A stretch of DNA of 9,212 bases, from assembly GCA_965368115.1 (NCBI GenBank), contig CBDULQ010000151.1:1-9212 (forward strand), written 5' to 3'. Of this stretch, positions 1 through 5,757 are shown piece by piece. How positions within the stretch are numbered: the stretch's first letter is position 1; the number at the start of each line of letters is the position of its first letter. Below the pieces are notes generated by a model. It ran no database searches and was not told the origin of the DNA. It was given only the letters and a program-made list of their open reading frames with translations. Both the position numbers and the translations under genes were made by a program. The stretch is from CBDULQ01 sp965368115 (lineage in GTDB: Bacteria; Pseudomonadota; Gammaproteobacteria; SZUA-229).

Positions 1-228
1 GGATGTTATGTGCGTGCTTTTATTCACAGCTCACTGCGATTTTTAATTTTTATAGTGATGATCCAGATCGTGAGACGTTTTGCTTTGTGAAAAACGCGAT
101 GACAATACAGGACATTCAAAACAGTGTAAAGATACTCTCCTGGCCCTAAATTCTCTAGCTCATTGAAGCAGAAAGAAAATCGAAGTTTCCGATAACAGAA
201 TAGAAAACTTTTATATGAATTAATTTTT

Positions 229-242
229 TTGATAATTATCAA
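229..242. promoter_or_regulatory. Candidate FNR/ANR (Crp-Fnr family) binding site
   Basis: The sequence TTGATAATTATCAA is a perfect match to the FNR consensus TTGAT-N4-ATCAA. It sits in a longer 16-base palindrome (228-243). Oxygen-sensing FNR/ANR proteins or nitric-oxide-sensing Dnr/Nnr proteins of the Crp-Fnr family bind such sites. Possible -10 hexamers TATTCT lie on both sides: plus strand 262-267 and minus strand 202-197. The site could therefore control a gene to the left of the window or a short plus-strand transcript. In very AT-rich DNA such a palindrome can arise by chance, and no target gene is visible here. Confidence 0.45.
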
Positions 243-318
243 ATAAACCGGTATTCAATAATATTCTTATATATCTCGTAGCACTCACTTTAAATCGGTA
301 TGCGGCCGGTTTTAACGA

Positions 319-347
319 CCTGTTCGTTAATTATTAAACGGGTTTTT
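319..347 (+). terminator. Weak candidate rho-independent terminator (plus strand)
   Basis: CCTGTT (319-324) can pair with AACGGG (337-342) through six pairs including one G-U, with a 12-base loop, and is followed by five T (343-347). The stem is short and the loop is large, so this is a weak prediction. It would end a plus-strand transcript entering from the left or starting near the FNR-type site. Confidence 0.2.
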
Positions 348-377
348 GATATAAACGTTTCACAGTGAAAATTTTTC

Positions 378-409
378 AAAAAAAAAACCGCTATCGATTG
401 ATAACGGTT
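378..409 (-). terminator. Rho-independent terminator of cysG
   Basis: Read on the minus strand, AACCGTTATC pairs with GATAGCGGTT around an AATC loop. That gives ten pairs including one G-U. A run of T follows (the plus strand has ten consecutive A at 378-387). It begins about 30 bases after the cysG stop codon, so it most likely ends the cysG transcript. Confidence 0.8.
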
Positions 410-441
410 CTCATTAAAAACACTGCGCGGATATTGTCGTT

Positions 442-1866
442 TTACCAACGCCCGGCTTTCACTGCTCCACCCTGAGGATTTTCCGGATTGAACCAGTCCA
501 GTTTTTCTTTCATACGCACAACCTCACCGACAATGATCAGCGTAGGCGGTTTGAATTCGTGATTCTTCACCGTGTCTTCCAGAGTTTCCAGGGTGGCCGT
601 TATGGTTTTCTGTTCCGGAGTGGTTCCCTTCTGCACCAATGCCACCGGCGTGGTCGCCGGCATACCGTGCTTGATCAGCTCGCGGCACAGGGTTGGCGCG
701 CCATGCAGGCCCATGTAGAACACGACGGTCTGGTTGGGCTGGGCCAGTGCGGGCCAGTTCAGGTTGATGGTGCCGTCTTTCAGGTGGCCGGTGACGAACA
801 CACAGGCCTGGGAGTAATCGCGATGAGTGAGTGGAATGCCGGAGTATGAGGCACAACCGGCCGCTGCGGTGATGCCCGGCACCACCTGGAACGGCACGCC
901 GTTCTGCGCCAGCAGCTCGATTTCCTCGCCGCCGCGGCCGAAGATGAACGGATCGCCGCCTTTCAGGCGCAGCACCCGCTTGCCCTCTTTGGCGAGCCGC
1001 ACCAGCAGCTGGTTGATGTTTTCCTGCTGCATGGTGTGCTTGTCGCGTTCCTTGCCGACATAAATCATTTCCGCATCGCGACGCACCAGGTCGCGGATGG
1101 CCGGTGATACCAGGCGATCGTAAACCACCACATCGGCGGCCTGCATCAGGCGCAGGGCGCGGAAGGTGAGCAGGTCCGGGTCGCCGGGACCAGCACCGAC
1201 CAGATACACCTCACCCTGGAACTGAGCATCCGGATCGCCGGCTGCAATGGCTTTTTCCAGTTCAGCACAGGCTTCGTCCTCATGACCGGTAAATACGCGT
1301 TCCGCGACTTCACCTTCGAGCACGGTCTCCCAGAACTGTTTGCGTTGCTCTACCTTGCCGAATTTCGCTTTCACCTTTTCGCGGAAGTCATCAACCAGTT
1401 TGGCCAGACGTCCATAGCCGGCCGGAATACAGCCTTCCAGCTTGGTGCGAATCATGCGCGCCAGCACCGGTGAAGCACCCCCGGTGGATACCGCAATCTG
1501 CACCGGTGAGCGATCGACGATGGATGGCATGATGAACGAACCCTGTTCCGGGTTATCCACCAGGTTGAAAGGCACACCACGGACACGGGCCAGTTCGCCG
1601 ACGCGCAGATTGACGGCGGCATCGTCGGTGGCGGCAATGATCAGGACCGGTGACGCGGCGTCCGCGTCTTCGAAACCGCGGGCCTGGTAGCTGATTTCAC
1701 CTTTGGCCTGCAGATCCTGCAATTCGTCGCACAGCTCGGGCGCCACCACGGTGACCTGGCCGCCGGCACGTCGAATCAGCGCCACCTTGCGGGCTGCAAC
1801 GCCGCCGCCGCCGACCACCAGACAGGGCTGGTTTTTGATATTCACGAAAATCGGAAGGAAATCCAC
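442..1866 (-). CDS. cysG: Siroheme synthase CysG (trifunctional)
   Basis: CysG makes siroheme from uroporphyrinogen III in the cytoplasm. The N-terminal half is a precorrin-2 dehydrogenase and sirohydrochlorin ferrochelatase (Met8-like); the C-terminal half is the SAM-dependent uroporphyrinogen III methyltransferase. Visible motifs are LPIF at the start, the NAD-binding GGGGVAARK (residues 19-27), ATDD, NLVD (D104), FIMPSI, then VGAGPGD (223-229), VYDR (D250), VGK (K272), KGGDPFIFGRGGEE, VPGITAAAG and GIPLTHRD. From memory of the E. coli protein, the first ~130 residues align without gaps. The residue matching phosphorylated Ser128 is Thr here. I chose the GTG at 1864-1866, giving 474 residues, because it matches the E. 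coli start and follows a GAGGTG ribosome site by six bases. The open frame extends 27 codons further, to 1947. The kinase-related gene lies 111 bases upstream on the same strand. That gap contains an inverted repeat (1931-1944) and a possible TATAGA -10 (minus strand, 1929-1924), so cysG may have its own promoter. Confidence 0.95.
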   Translation of the reverse strand: MDFLPIFVNIKNQPCLVVGGGGVAARKVALIRRAGGQVTVVAPELCDELQDLQAKGEISYQARGFEDADAASPVLIIAATDDAAVNLRVGELARVRGVPFNLVDNPEQGSFIMPSIVDRSPVQIAVSTGGASPVLARMIRTKLEGCIPAGYGRLAKLVDDFREKVKAKFGKVEQRKQFWETVLEGEVAERVFTGHEDEACAELEKAIAAGDPDAQFQGEVYLVGAGPGDPDLLTFRALRLMQAADVVVYDRLVSPAIRDLVRRDAEMIYVGKERDKHTMQQENINQLLVRLAKEGKRVLRLKGGDPFIFGRGGEEIELLAQNGVPFQVVPGITAAAGCASYSGIPLTHRDYSQACVFVTGHLKDGTINLNWPALAQPNQTVVFYMGLHGAPTLCRELIKHGMPATTPVALVQKGTTPEQKTITATLETLEDTVKNHEFKPPTLIIVGEVVRMKEKLDWFNPENPQGGAVKAGRW

Positions 1867-1977
1867 CGTGGTCACCTCGTATTCAGTACAGGGCCGGCAT
1901 TCTAGAGGGCCGGGTCGACCGGGTCTATATCCCTTTGGAAAGGGCAAAAACCACGGATTTACAGGGGCTTGGCCCGG

Positions 1978-2814
1978 TCACGCGCAAAGGTCGCGCAGCA
2001 ACCGGCTGGTTTCCCCCAGTTCGGTGCAAACCACCCGGTAACTCTGCACCGACTCGGCGATGCGCTGGGCCGGGTCCAGTCCCAGATTATCATGGACCAG
2101 CTGATTCAGCCCGTTGGCATATAGCCGGGCACAGGACTCGGCCACTGATATCGGCTCCGCCGAGGCCCGAGCGCCCTGAGCATCGTACTGAATATAGAAG
2201 ATTTTGGCCAATCGCCCCGGGGTCCCGTGAAATACGCCGGGCAGGTCGGCCACGGGTACCAGCAGACTCCGCGAACCGTACAGCGTACTGGCCGGCAGCG
2301 CGTAGCGTGTCGGCCTCTGCTTGAGCGACAGGGCATGAGTCAGGCAATCGATGTGCAGGCTGCGCGGGTCCACAGCGCACATCTCGTCGGTCAGATAATT
2401 AAACCCGTGATGCAGCAGGCCCCAGCTGGTCGTGGACTTACCCGCACCTGAACTGGCTACCAGGGCAATGAACTGGCCCTGGTATTCCAGCACTGCGCAA
2501 TGAATAAAAAATGCTTCCGGCCGCGCACGCTGCAGCGCCACCACCATCAGCTGCTCGAACTCAAACAGGCAGGTACTCGGATCTTTACAGGAAACCGGGT
2601 CCGCCTGCTCCGACAGGATGACGAACGGTGTCGATTTCGCTTGCTCGATTCGGTACTTCAATCGGCATTCATCGATTGATCGGGATTCTGGAATGGAATG
2701 ATACTGGTAGGCCAGATCCAGTGCCTGCAGGATCTGTTCACTGTCGGTCTGGACACAGACCGGACAATCGAAAAACTTGAAGTGGACGGTGAAGCTCAAC
2801 AAGATTATCCACAA
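1978..2814 (-). CDS. HPr-kinase-related protein (HprK-related kinase A type)
   Basis: This is a P-loop protein related to HPr kinase/phosphorylase, of the kind found with PqqD-like proteins and nucleotidyltransferases (HPr-rel-A systems). A typical Walker A, ASSGAGKST, lies at residues 120-128. It is preceded by FIHCAVLE and a beta hairpin, and followed by YLTDE (140-144), which fits the acidic site of this family. The C-terminal half has AKIFYIQY and a final helix typical of the group. Dedicated HPr-kinase homologues phosphorylate lasso peptides in some bacilli, so a peptide substrate is possible; that is inference. The length of 278 residues is close to the family's usual length. The start is uncertain. 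The first in-frame start codon is TTG at 2814, buried in a hairpin. A second TTG (2802-2800) follows GGA by five bases. An ATG at 2827 is out of frame. The gene lies 60 bases after the peptide gene and 111 bases before cysG. Confidence 0.75.
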   Translation of the reverse strand: MWIILLSFTVHFKFFDCPVCVQTDSEQILQALDLAYQYHSIPESRSIDECRLKYRIEQAKSTPFVILSEQADPVSCKDPSTCLFEFEQLMVVALQRARPEAFFIHCAVLEYQGQFIALVASSGAGKSTTSWGLLHHGFNYLTDEMCAVDPRSLHIDCLTHALSLKQRPTRYALPASTLYGSRSLLVPVADLPGVFHGTPGRLAKIFYIQYDAQGARASAEPISVAESCARLYANGLNQLVHDNLGLDPAQRIAESVQSYRVVCTELGETSRLLRDLCA

Positions 2815-2837
2815 ACAGCCGGTCCATGGGCTGTTTG
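2812..2837 (-). other. Stem-loop between peptide gene and kinase gene
   Basis: CAAACAGCC (2812-2820) pairs perfectly with GGCTGTTTG (2829-2837), a nine-pair stem with an eight-base loop. On the minus-strand mRNA it lies between the stop of the small peptide and the kinase frame, and it holds the first candidate TTG start codon in its 3' arm. No T run follows on either strand, so it is not a standard terminator. It could be an mRNA-stabilising, processing or attenuating element that makes peptide output exceed kinase output. That role is inference. Confidence 0.5.
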
Positions 2838-2874
2838 CTACCGGATGATATATTCAGCGCTGCTTGCGGCCGTT

Positions 2875-3084
2875 CTAGCGGCGCCAGCCCCCGAAATCAC
2901 CATGATCCCGATCACCACCCCAATGGCGACCACCATCATGGTCTCGATGCCCGCCGTGACGTTCACTGCGTGTATAACCGGAACCGGACTGGGCGATAGA
3001 CGGTATAGCTGAAAGAGTTAGAATGGCAGGCGCGATATAGGCCGCCTTTTTGATTAAATCTCGACGCTTATTATCGATAGACAT
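2875..3084 (-). CDS. Small peptide with Tat-like/leader-like N-terminus and His/Gly/Asp-rich tail (candidate substrate of the cassette)
   Basis: This 69-residue protein is not one I can name. The start is the ATG at 3084, six bases after GGAGGAA; the open frame extends five codons further to a GTG. The N-terminus reads KRRDLIKK (6-13), close to the twin-arginine pattern RRxFLK. A hydrophobic stretch (14-31) follows, ending SIA before Gln32, which could be a signal-peptidase site. The rest is hydrophilic, with 11 Gly and 5 His but no Cys. It contains an imperfect duplication: RHGGHRDHDGG (42-52) and RHWGGDRDHGDFGG (53-66), then WRR. Ser and Thr occur only up to residue 40 in the tail (S33, S35, T38, S40). 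It starts 14 bases after the PqqD-like gene and precedes the kinase gene, so it may be the peptide that those proteins bind and modify. Alternatively it is a small exported metal- or nucleic-acid-binding protein. Confidence 0.7.
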   Translation of the reverse strand: MSIDNKRRDLIKKAAYIAPAILTLSAIPSIAQSGSGYTRSERHGGHRDHDGGRHWGGDRDHGDFGGWRR

Positions 3085-3098
3085 AACGACTTCCTCCA

Positions 3099-3362
3099 CT
3101 ATCGATTTTCATTATGCGCCAATAACCCCAGAGACTCAAATGCTTTAAGGGTGTTTTCTATATCCATTTTTGCCTGCGCATCATCAACACCATAATCGTC
3201 AACGAACTGTTCGACAATCTGTTCGAGCGTCATACCCTGTTCGAGTGACTGCCAGATATGGCTGGCGGTCTGATTAAGCGTGTGGATCTGCTCAGCTTCG
3301 CGGTTGAAGATAACCAGTTCGCCATCAATCAGTTGAGTTGCAAGATCATCACGAAGTTTCAT
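3099..3362 (-). CDS. PqqD-family protein (RiPP recognition element-like)
   Basis: This 87-residue protein has the PqqD fold, a small winged helix that in many peptide-modifying systems binds the leader of a precursor peptide. The pattern is complete. An N-terminal strand pair (DGELVIFN, 13-20) is followed by HTLNQTASHIW (27-37), which carries the family's conserved LN-T-A-x-I-W. Next come the helix TLEQIVEQFVDDYGVD (45-60) and a final helix ending SLGLL (77-81). It most resembles the PqqD-like members that accompany HprK-related kinases, rather than PqqD of pyrroloquinoline quinone synthesis, because no other pqq gene is present. It is the first gene of the minus-strand operon, followed 14 bases later by the small peptide. 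The ATG at 3362 has only a weak AGG upstream at 12-14 bases, so translation initiation may be modest. Confidence 0.85.
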   Translation of the reverse strand: MKLRDDLATQLIDGELVIFNREAEQIHTLNQTASHIWQSLEQGMTLEQIVEQFVDDYGVDDAQAKMDIENTLKAFESLGLLAHNENR

Positions 3363-3492
3363 ACGGTGGAATTAACCTGTCTATATCGATACTCGATCCG
3401 CATCAAAATATCGAGACATACTGATTTTTTACGGGAAACATCGAATATCTTGGTTACAATCTCTAATAAGTATTATCACTAAACCCTGCAAT
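3363..3492. promoter_or_regulatory. Divergent intergenic region between PqqD-like and nucleotidyltransferase genes
   Basis: Both transcripts of the cassette must start in these 130 bases, which are AT-richer than the flanking genes. On the plus strand, TTGGTT (3450-3455) and TATTAT (3471-3476) form a possible promoter with a short 15-base spacer. Its transcript would start around 3483, only about ten bases before the ATG. A TACAAT at 3455-3460 is an alternative -10 without a recognisable -35. On the minus strand only weak hexamers are visible (TTGATG then TATAGA with 15 bases between). I see no strong operator, although ATATCGA-like words recur at 3383, 3408 and 3438. Confidence 0.35.
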
Positions 3493-4614
3493 ATGCTAGT
3501 TCCCCTGCTCAGCGCCATCGCACAACATAAAACGCTTTCCGGCAAAATCACCCAACCGATGATTGACTGGGCACTCAACTGTGGACTCGGTCCCCTGTTA
3601 TACGCATCTGCCGATCAGAGCCGCTTGAGCGAAGAGCAATTTAAACAGTTGAAAAGCAGCGAACTACAGGCACGCTTTGTTGCCGACGATCAACACCGCG
3701 CCATGCTTGAACTACTCGATACCTGCAGCCAACTACACCAACCCATAACGCTGCTCAAGGGCATATCCATCAGCACACAATTTTATGCACAACCGCATCT
3801 ACGACTGATGAGCGATATCGACATTCTGGTGGACGAACATGACCTGGAACAGGTGGAATCGGCGCTCCGACAACTGGGATATGAACAAACCTCGCGACAG
3901 CAGGCCGAGTTCTACCAGGATCACCATCACAGCATGCCGTTTTATCATGCGCAAAAAAAAATCTGGTTCGAGGTGCATCATCGCCTGTTTGCACCGCGCT
4001 TTCCGCAAGCAAACTGTTCGACATTCAGCACCGCAGTACTGGACCAGGAAAAACAGCTCGGTGACTACGCAGGTTACCCTGTATACCGTTTCAGCGCGGA
4101 ACTACAACTGGTCTATATTGCAGCACACTGGGCGTTTGCTTATTCCATGGATGGTGAGGTGCGCGCCATGGTGGATGTGATTCTTCTGCTACAGGCAACC
4201 GCTACCGAACTCGATTATGACAAACTGTGCGGCTGGCTGGAGGACGAGCTGTTGTGTAGCAATCTGCTGGGCCTGCTGAGCTACCTGGAACGGCAGAGCC
4301 TCATTGAAATACCCACCGCTTTACGGCACTGCCCGGCATTAGAGCGACCACCAGTGAGCAAAACCAGTCTGCTCATATTACACTGGATCATCGACCACCA
4401 TTATGTTGCACCAGCCGAGCAAAGTCGCTGGCTTACCGAACACAACACGGCCATTATCTGGCACACGCTAATGACGACCTGGGGTAAGCCGGTTATACCT
4501 CGACTCATTCGCAGCGTCCTGTTTCCACCCGACGATCCGCAACGTTTCAAACTCCGGCAACTGCTACGCCGCGCCGGTTCTTTGGTCAGGGGGCGCACCG
4601 GTGACCGTTCCTGA
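3493..4614 (+). CDS. Nucleotidyltransferase family protein (PF14907-like)
   Basis: This 373-residue protein belongs to the uncharacterised nucleotidyltransferase group (NTP_transf_5) seen beside lasso-peptide and HprK/PqqD cassettes. The catalytic core is visible. LLKG (87-90) is followed by an aromatic helix, then RLMSDIDILV (104-113), whose two Asp residues (D108, D110) would bind the metal. After the LGYE segment comes WFEVHHRLF (158-166), with Glu160 a candidate third acid. The C-terminal half is helical. The expected chemistry is nucleotidyl transfer to a small molecule, peptide or protein; the substrate is unknown. It is divergent from the PqqD-peptide-kinase operon and convergent with grxC, with only five bases between their stops. 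No Shine-Dalgarno sequence precedes the ATG at 3493, so this start is moderately supported. A later in-frame ATG at 3559 would remove a conserved-looking segment. Confidence 0.85.
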   Translation: MLVPLLSAIAQHKTLSGKITQPMIDWALNCGLGPLLYASADQSRLSEEQFKQLKSSELQARFVADDQHRAMLELLDTCSQLHQPITLLKGISISTQFYAQPHLRLMSDIDILVDEHDLEQVESALRQLGYEQTSRQQAEFYQDHHHSMPFYHAQKKIWFEVHHRLFAPRFPQANCSTFSTAVLDQEKQLGDYAGYPVYRFSAELQLVYIAAHWAFAYSMDGEVRAMVDVILLLQATATELDYDKLCGWLEDELLCSNLLGLLSYLERQSLIEIPTALRHCPALERPPVSKTSLLILHWIIDHHYVAPAEQSRWLTEHNTAIIWHTLMTTWGKPVIPRLIRSVLFPPDDPQRFKLRQLLRRAGSLVRGRTGDRS

Positions 4615-4619
4615 GTGAC

Positions 4620-4874
4620 TTACTTACCCAGTAAACCGTCCAGCTTGCCGTCCATATCCAGTTCACTCAGATCGTCGAATCCACCTACGTGGAAATCGTC
4701 GATAAAAATCTGCGGTACCGTATCGCGCCCGGTTTTCTTTTCCATTTTTTTCCATAATGCTCGATCACCACCGACATCGATTTTCTCGATACGGGCACCC
4801 TTTCGTTTGAGCAGCTTTTCCGCACGCAGGCAGTAAGGACAGCTTCGCGTGCAATACATCAGGACTTTAGCCAT
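4620..4874 (-). CDS. grxC: Glutaredoxin 3
   Basis: This is a small cytoplasmic dithiol glutaredoxin that reduces disulfides and glutathionylated proteins using glutathione. The 84-residue length is almost that of E. coli Grx3 (83). The active site CPYC lies at residues 12-15, the cis-proline motif TVPQIFI at 52-58 and the glutathione-binding GGFDDL at 64-69. E. coli Grx3 has a Cys in the last motif (GGCDDL), which is Phe here; an extra Cys8 precedes the active site. The gene has its own extended -10 promoter, so it is probably transcribed apart from the flagellar genes upstream. It is oddly placed where fliQ would be expected. Confidence 0.95.
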   Translation of the reverse strand: MAKVLMYCTRSCPYCLRAEKLLKRKGARIEKIDVGGDRALWKKMEKKTGRDTVPQIFIDDFHVGGFDDLSELDMDGKLDGLLGK

Positions 4875-4893
4875 AGCATCTCACTTGCAGAAA

Positions 4894-4912
4894 ACACCGT
4901 AGACAACGGTGT
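4894..4912 (-). other. Stem-loop in the grxC leader
   Basis: ACACCGT (4894-4900) pairs with ACGGTGT (4906-4912), seven perfect pairs around a five-base loop. On the minus-strand transcript it lies between the predicted start site and the grxC ribosome site and is followed by only four U. It could be a weak attenuator or a 5' stabilising stem. The function is not known. Confidence 0.35.
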
Positions 4913-4933
4913 CGATTGATTAACTGTTGCGGG

Positions 4934-4942
4934 ATTATATCA
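4934..4942 (-). promoter_or_regulatory. Extended -10 promoter for grxC
   Basis: The minus strand reads TGATATAAT, an exact TGn-TATAAT extended -10 element. No good -35 is present at 16-18 bases, which fits extended -10 promoters. Transcription would start near 4927, about 53 bases before the grxC ATG. Confidence 0.55.
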
Positions 4943-4961
4943 GCTTGCGATGAAATACAGC

Positions 4962-4986
4962 AGCCGGAACCGGTTCACGGTCGGCT
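4962..4986 (-). terminator. Candidate stem-loop ending the fli operon
   Basis: About ten bases after the fliP stop, AGCCG/CGGCT and an inner ACCG/CGGT form a nine-pair stem with a two-base bulge and five-base loop. The following minus-strand bases (GCTGTATTTC) are only weakly U-rich, so it may be a poor terminator or a 3'-end protecting stem. Confidence 0.35.
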
Positions 4987-4995
4987 AAACAGGGG

Positions 4996-5757
4996 CTAGA
5001 CCACAAAACTGGCAGCCAGGGTGCCCACCACGAGTGACCATCCATCCACCAGCACGAATAACATGAGCTTGAATGGTAACGAGATGATCAGTGGCGACAG
5101 CATCATCATACCCATGGCCATGAGGACGGAAGCCACCACCAGGTCGATGATCAGAAACGGGATGAACAGCATAAAGCCGATCTGAAATGCGGTCTTCAAC
5201 TCCGAGGTGAGAAATGCCGGCATCAACACGGTGAAAGGAACATCATCCGGTGTCGCGTAAGGTTCGTCACCGGCAATCCGGGAAAACAGCCCGATATCGT
5301 CTTCCCGGGTTTGAGCCAGCATGAATGCCCGGAACGGTTTCTGCAGTCGACTGATGGCTTCGTCCGCATCGATCTGTTCTGCGACATAGGGTTTATAGGC
5401 CTGTTCGTATGCCTGGTGAAACACTGGCGACATGATAAACAGGCTGAGAAACAGTGACAGACCGATCAGAATCTGATTGGACGGTGTTTGTGCTGTTCCC
5501 AGTGCCTGACGCAAAATCGACAGTACGATGATAATGCGGGTAAATGAGGTCATGGTCAGCAACAGCGCCGGCAACAACGACAGCACTGTCATCAATACCA
5601 GTACCTGAATCGATAGCGAATACGAGGTACCGCCGGCGGCGTTATCCTCGATGACCAGCGCCGGTAAACCCGGTTCCGCAAAGGCCGTGCCTGCCATCAA
5701 CAAAGCGACAATCGATACCAGTAAACTCAGGATAAATTTAATCGACACCGGTTTCAT
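4996..5757 (-). CDS. fliP: Flagellar type III export gate protein FliP
   Basis: FliP forms, with FliQ and FliR, the inner-membrane export gate of the flagellar type III secretion apparatus. The 253-residue length fits the family (245 in E. coli). A cleavable signal peptide ends AFA before Glu28. Four membrane segments follow, at roughly 48-69, 95-113, 192-213 and 218-245. Between the first two is the signature TSFTRIIIVLSILRQALG (70-87), followed by TPSNQILIGL. Near the C-terminus come the conserved GFMLFIPFLIIDLVVAS (194-210) and MGMMMLSP. Its ATG overlaps the fliO stop by four bases (ATGA), which indicates translational coupling. It is the last fli gene here; no fliQ follows. Confidence 0.97.
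   Translation of the reverse strand: MKPVSIKFILSLLVSIVALLMAGTAFAEPGLPALVIEDNAAGGTSYSLSIQVLVLMTVLSLLPALLLTMTSFTRIIIVLSILRQALGTAQTPSNQILIGLSLFLSLFIMSPVFHQAYEQAYKPYVAEQIDADEAISRLQKPFRAFMLAQTREDDIGLFSRIAGDEPYATPDDVPFTVLMPAFLTSELKTAFQIGFMLFIPFLIIDLVVASVLMAMGMMMLSPLIISLPFKLMLFVLVDGWSLVVGTLAASFVV

Larger units (their letters stand above)
1..441. other. AT-rich intergenic region, no convincing gene
   Basis: This stretch is far richer in A+T than the rest of the window and I see no convincing gene in it. It contains a perfect FNR-type palindrome (229-242), a weak plus-strand hairpin followed by five T (319-347) and the cysG terminator (378-409). A plus-strand reading frame is open from the left edge to a TAA at 147-149. 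Its 48 codons could be the tail of a gene that begins outside the window, but the composition is AT-rich and I recognise no family, so I do not call it. A 72-codon minus-strand frame at 24-242 begins with TTG inside the palindrome and is probably chance. Confidence 0.6.

Noticed and set aside
24..242. 72-codon minus-strand frame in the AT-rich left end
   Set aside because: It starts with TTG inside an FNR-type palindrome, has no ribosome site and has an AT-driven, Ile/Lys/Phe-rich composition with no recognisable family.
1931..1944. CCCTTTGGAAAGGG inverted repeat upstream of cysG as a terminator
   Set aside because: The two-base centre leaves at most a five-pair stem with a four-base loop, and no T run follows on the minus strand.
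1867..1947. 27-codon N-terminal extension of CysG
   Set aside because: It is Pro/Arg-rich, absent from known CysG, and the GTG at 1866 has a good ribosome site and matches the family start.
3383..3444. Three ATATCGA-like words as a possible operator array
   Set aside because: Spacing is irregular (25 and 30 bases), the third copy is imperfect, and ATCGAT-like words are common elsewhere in the window.
1978..4614. A complete lasso-peptide cluster
   Set aside because: No transglutaminase-like protease, asparagine-synthetase-like cyclase or transporter gene is present in the window; only the PqqD, kinase and nucleotidyltransferase parts are shared.
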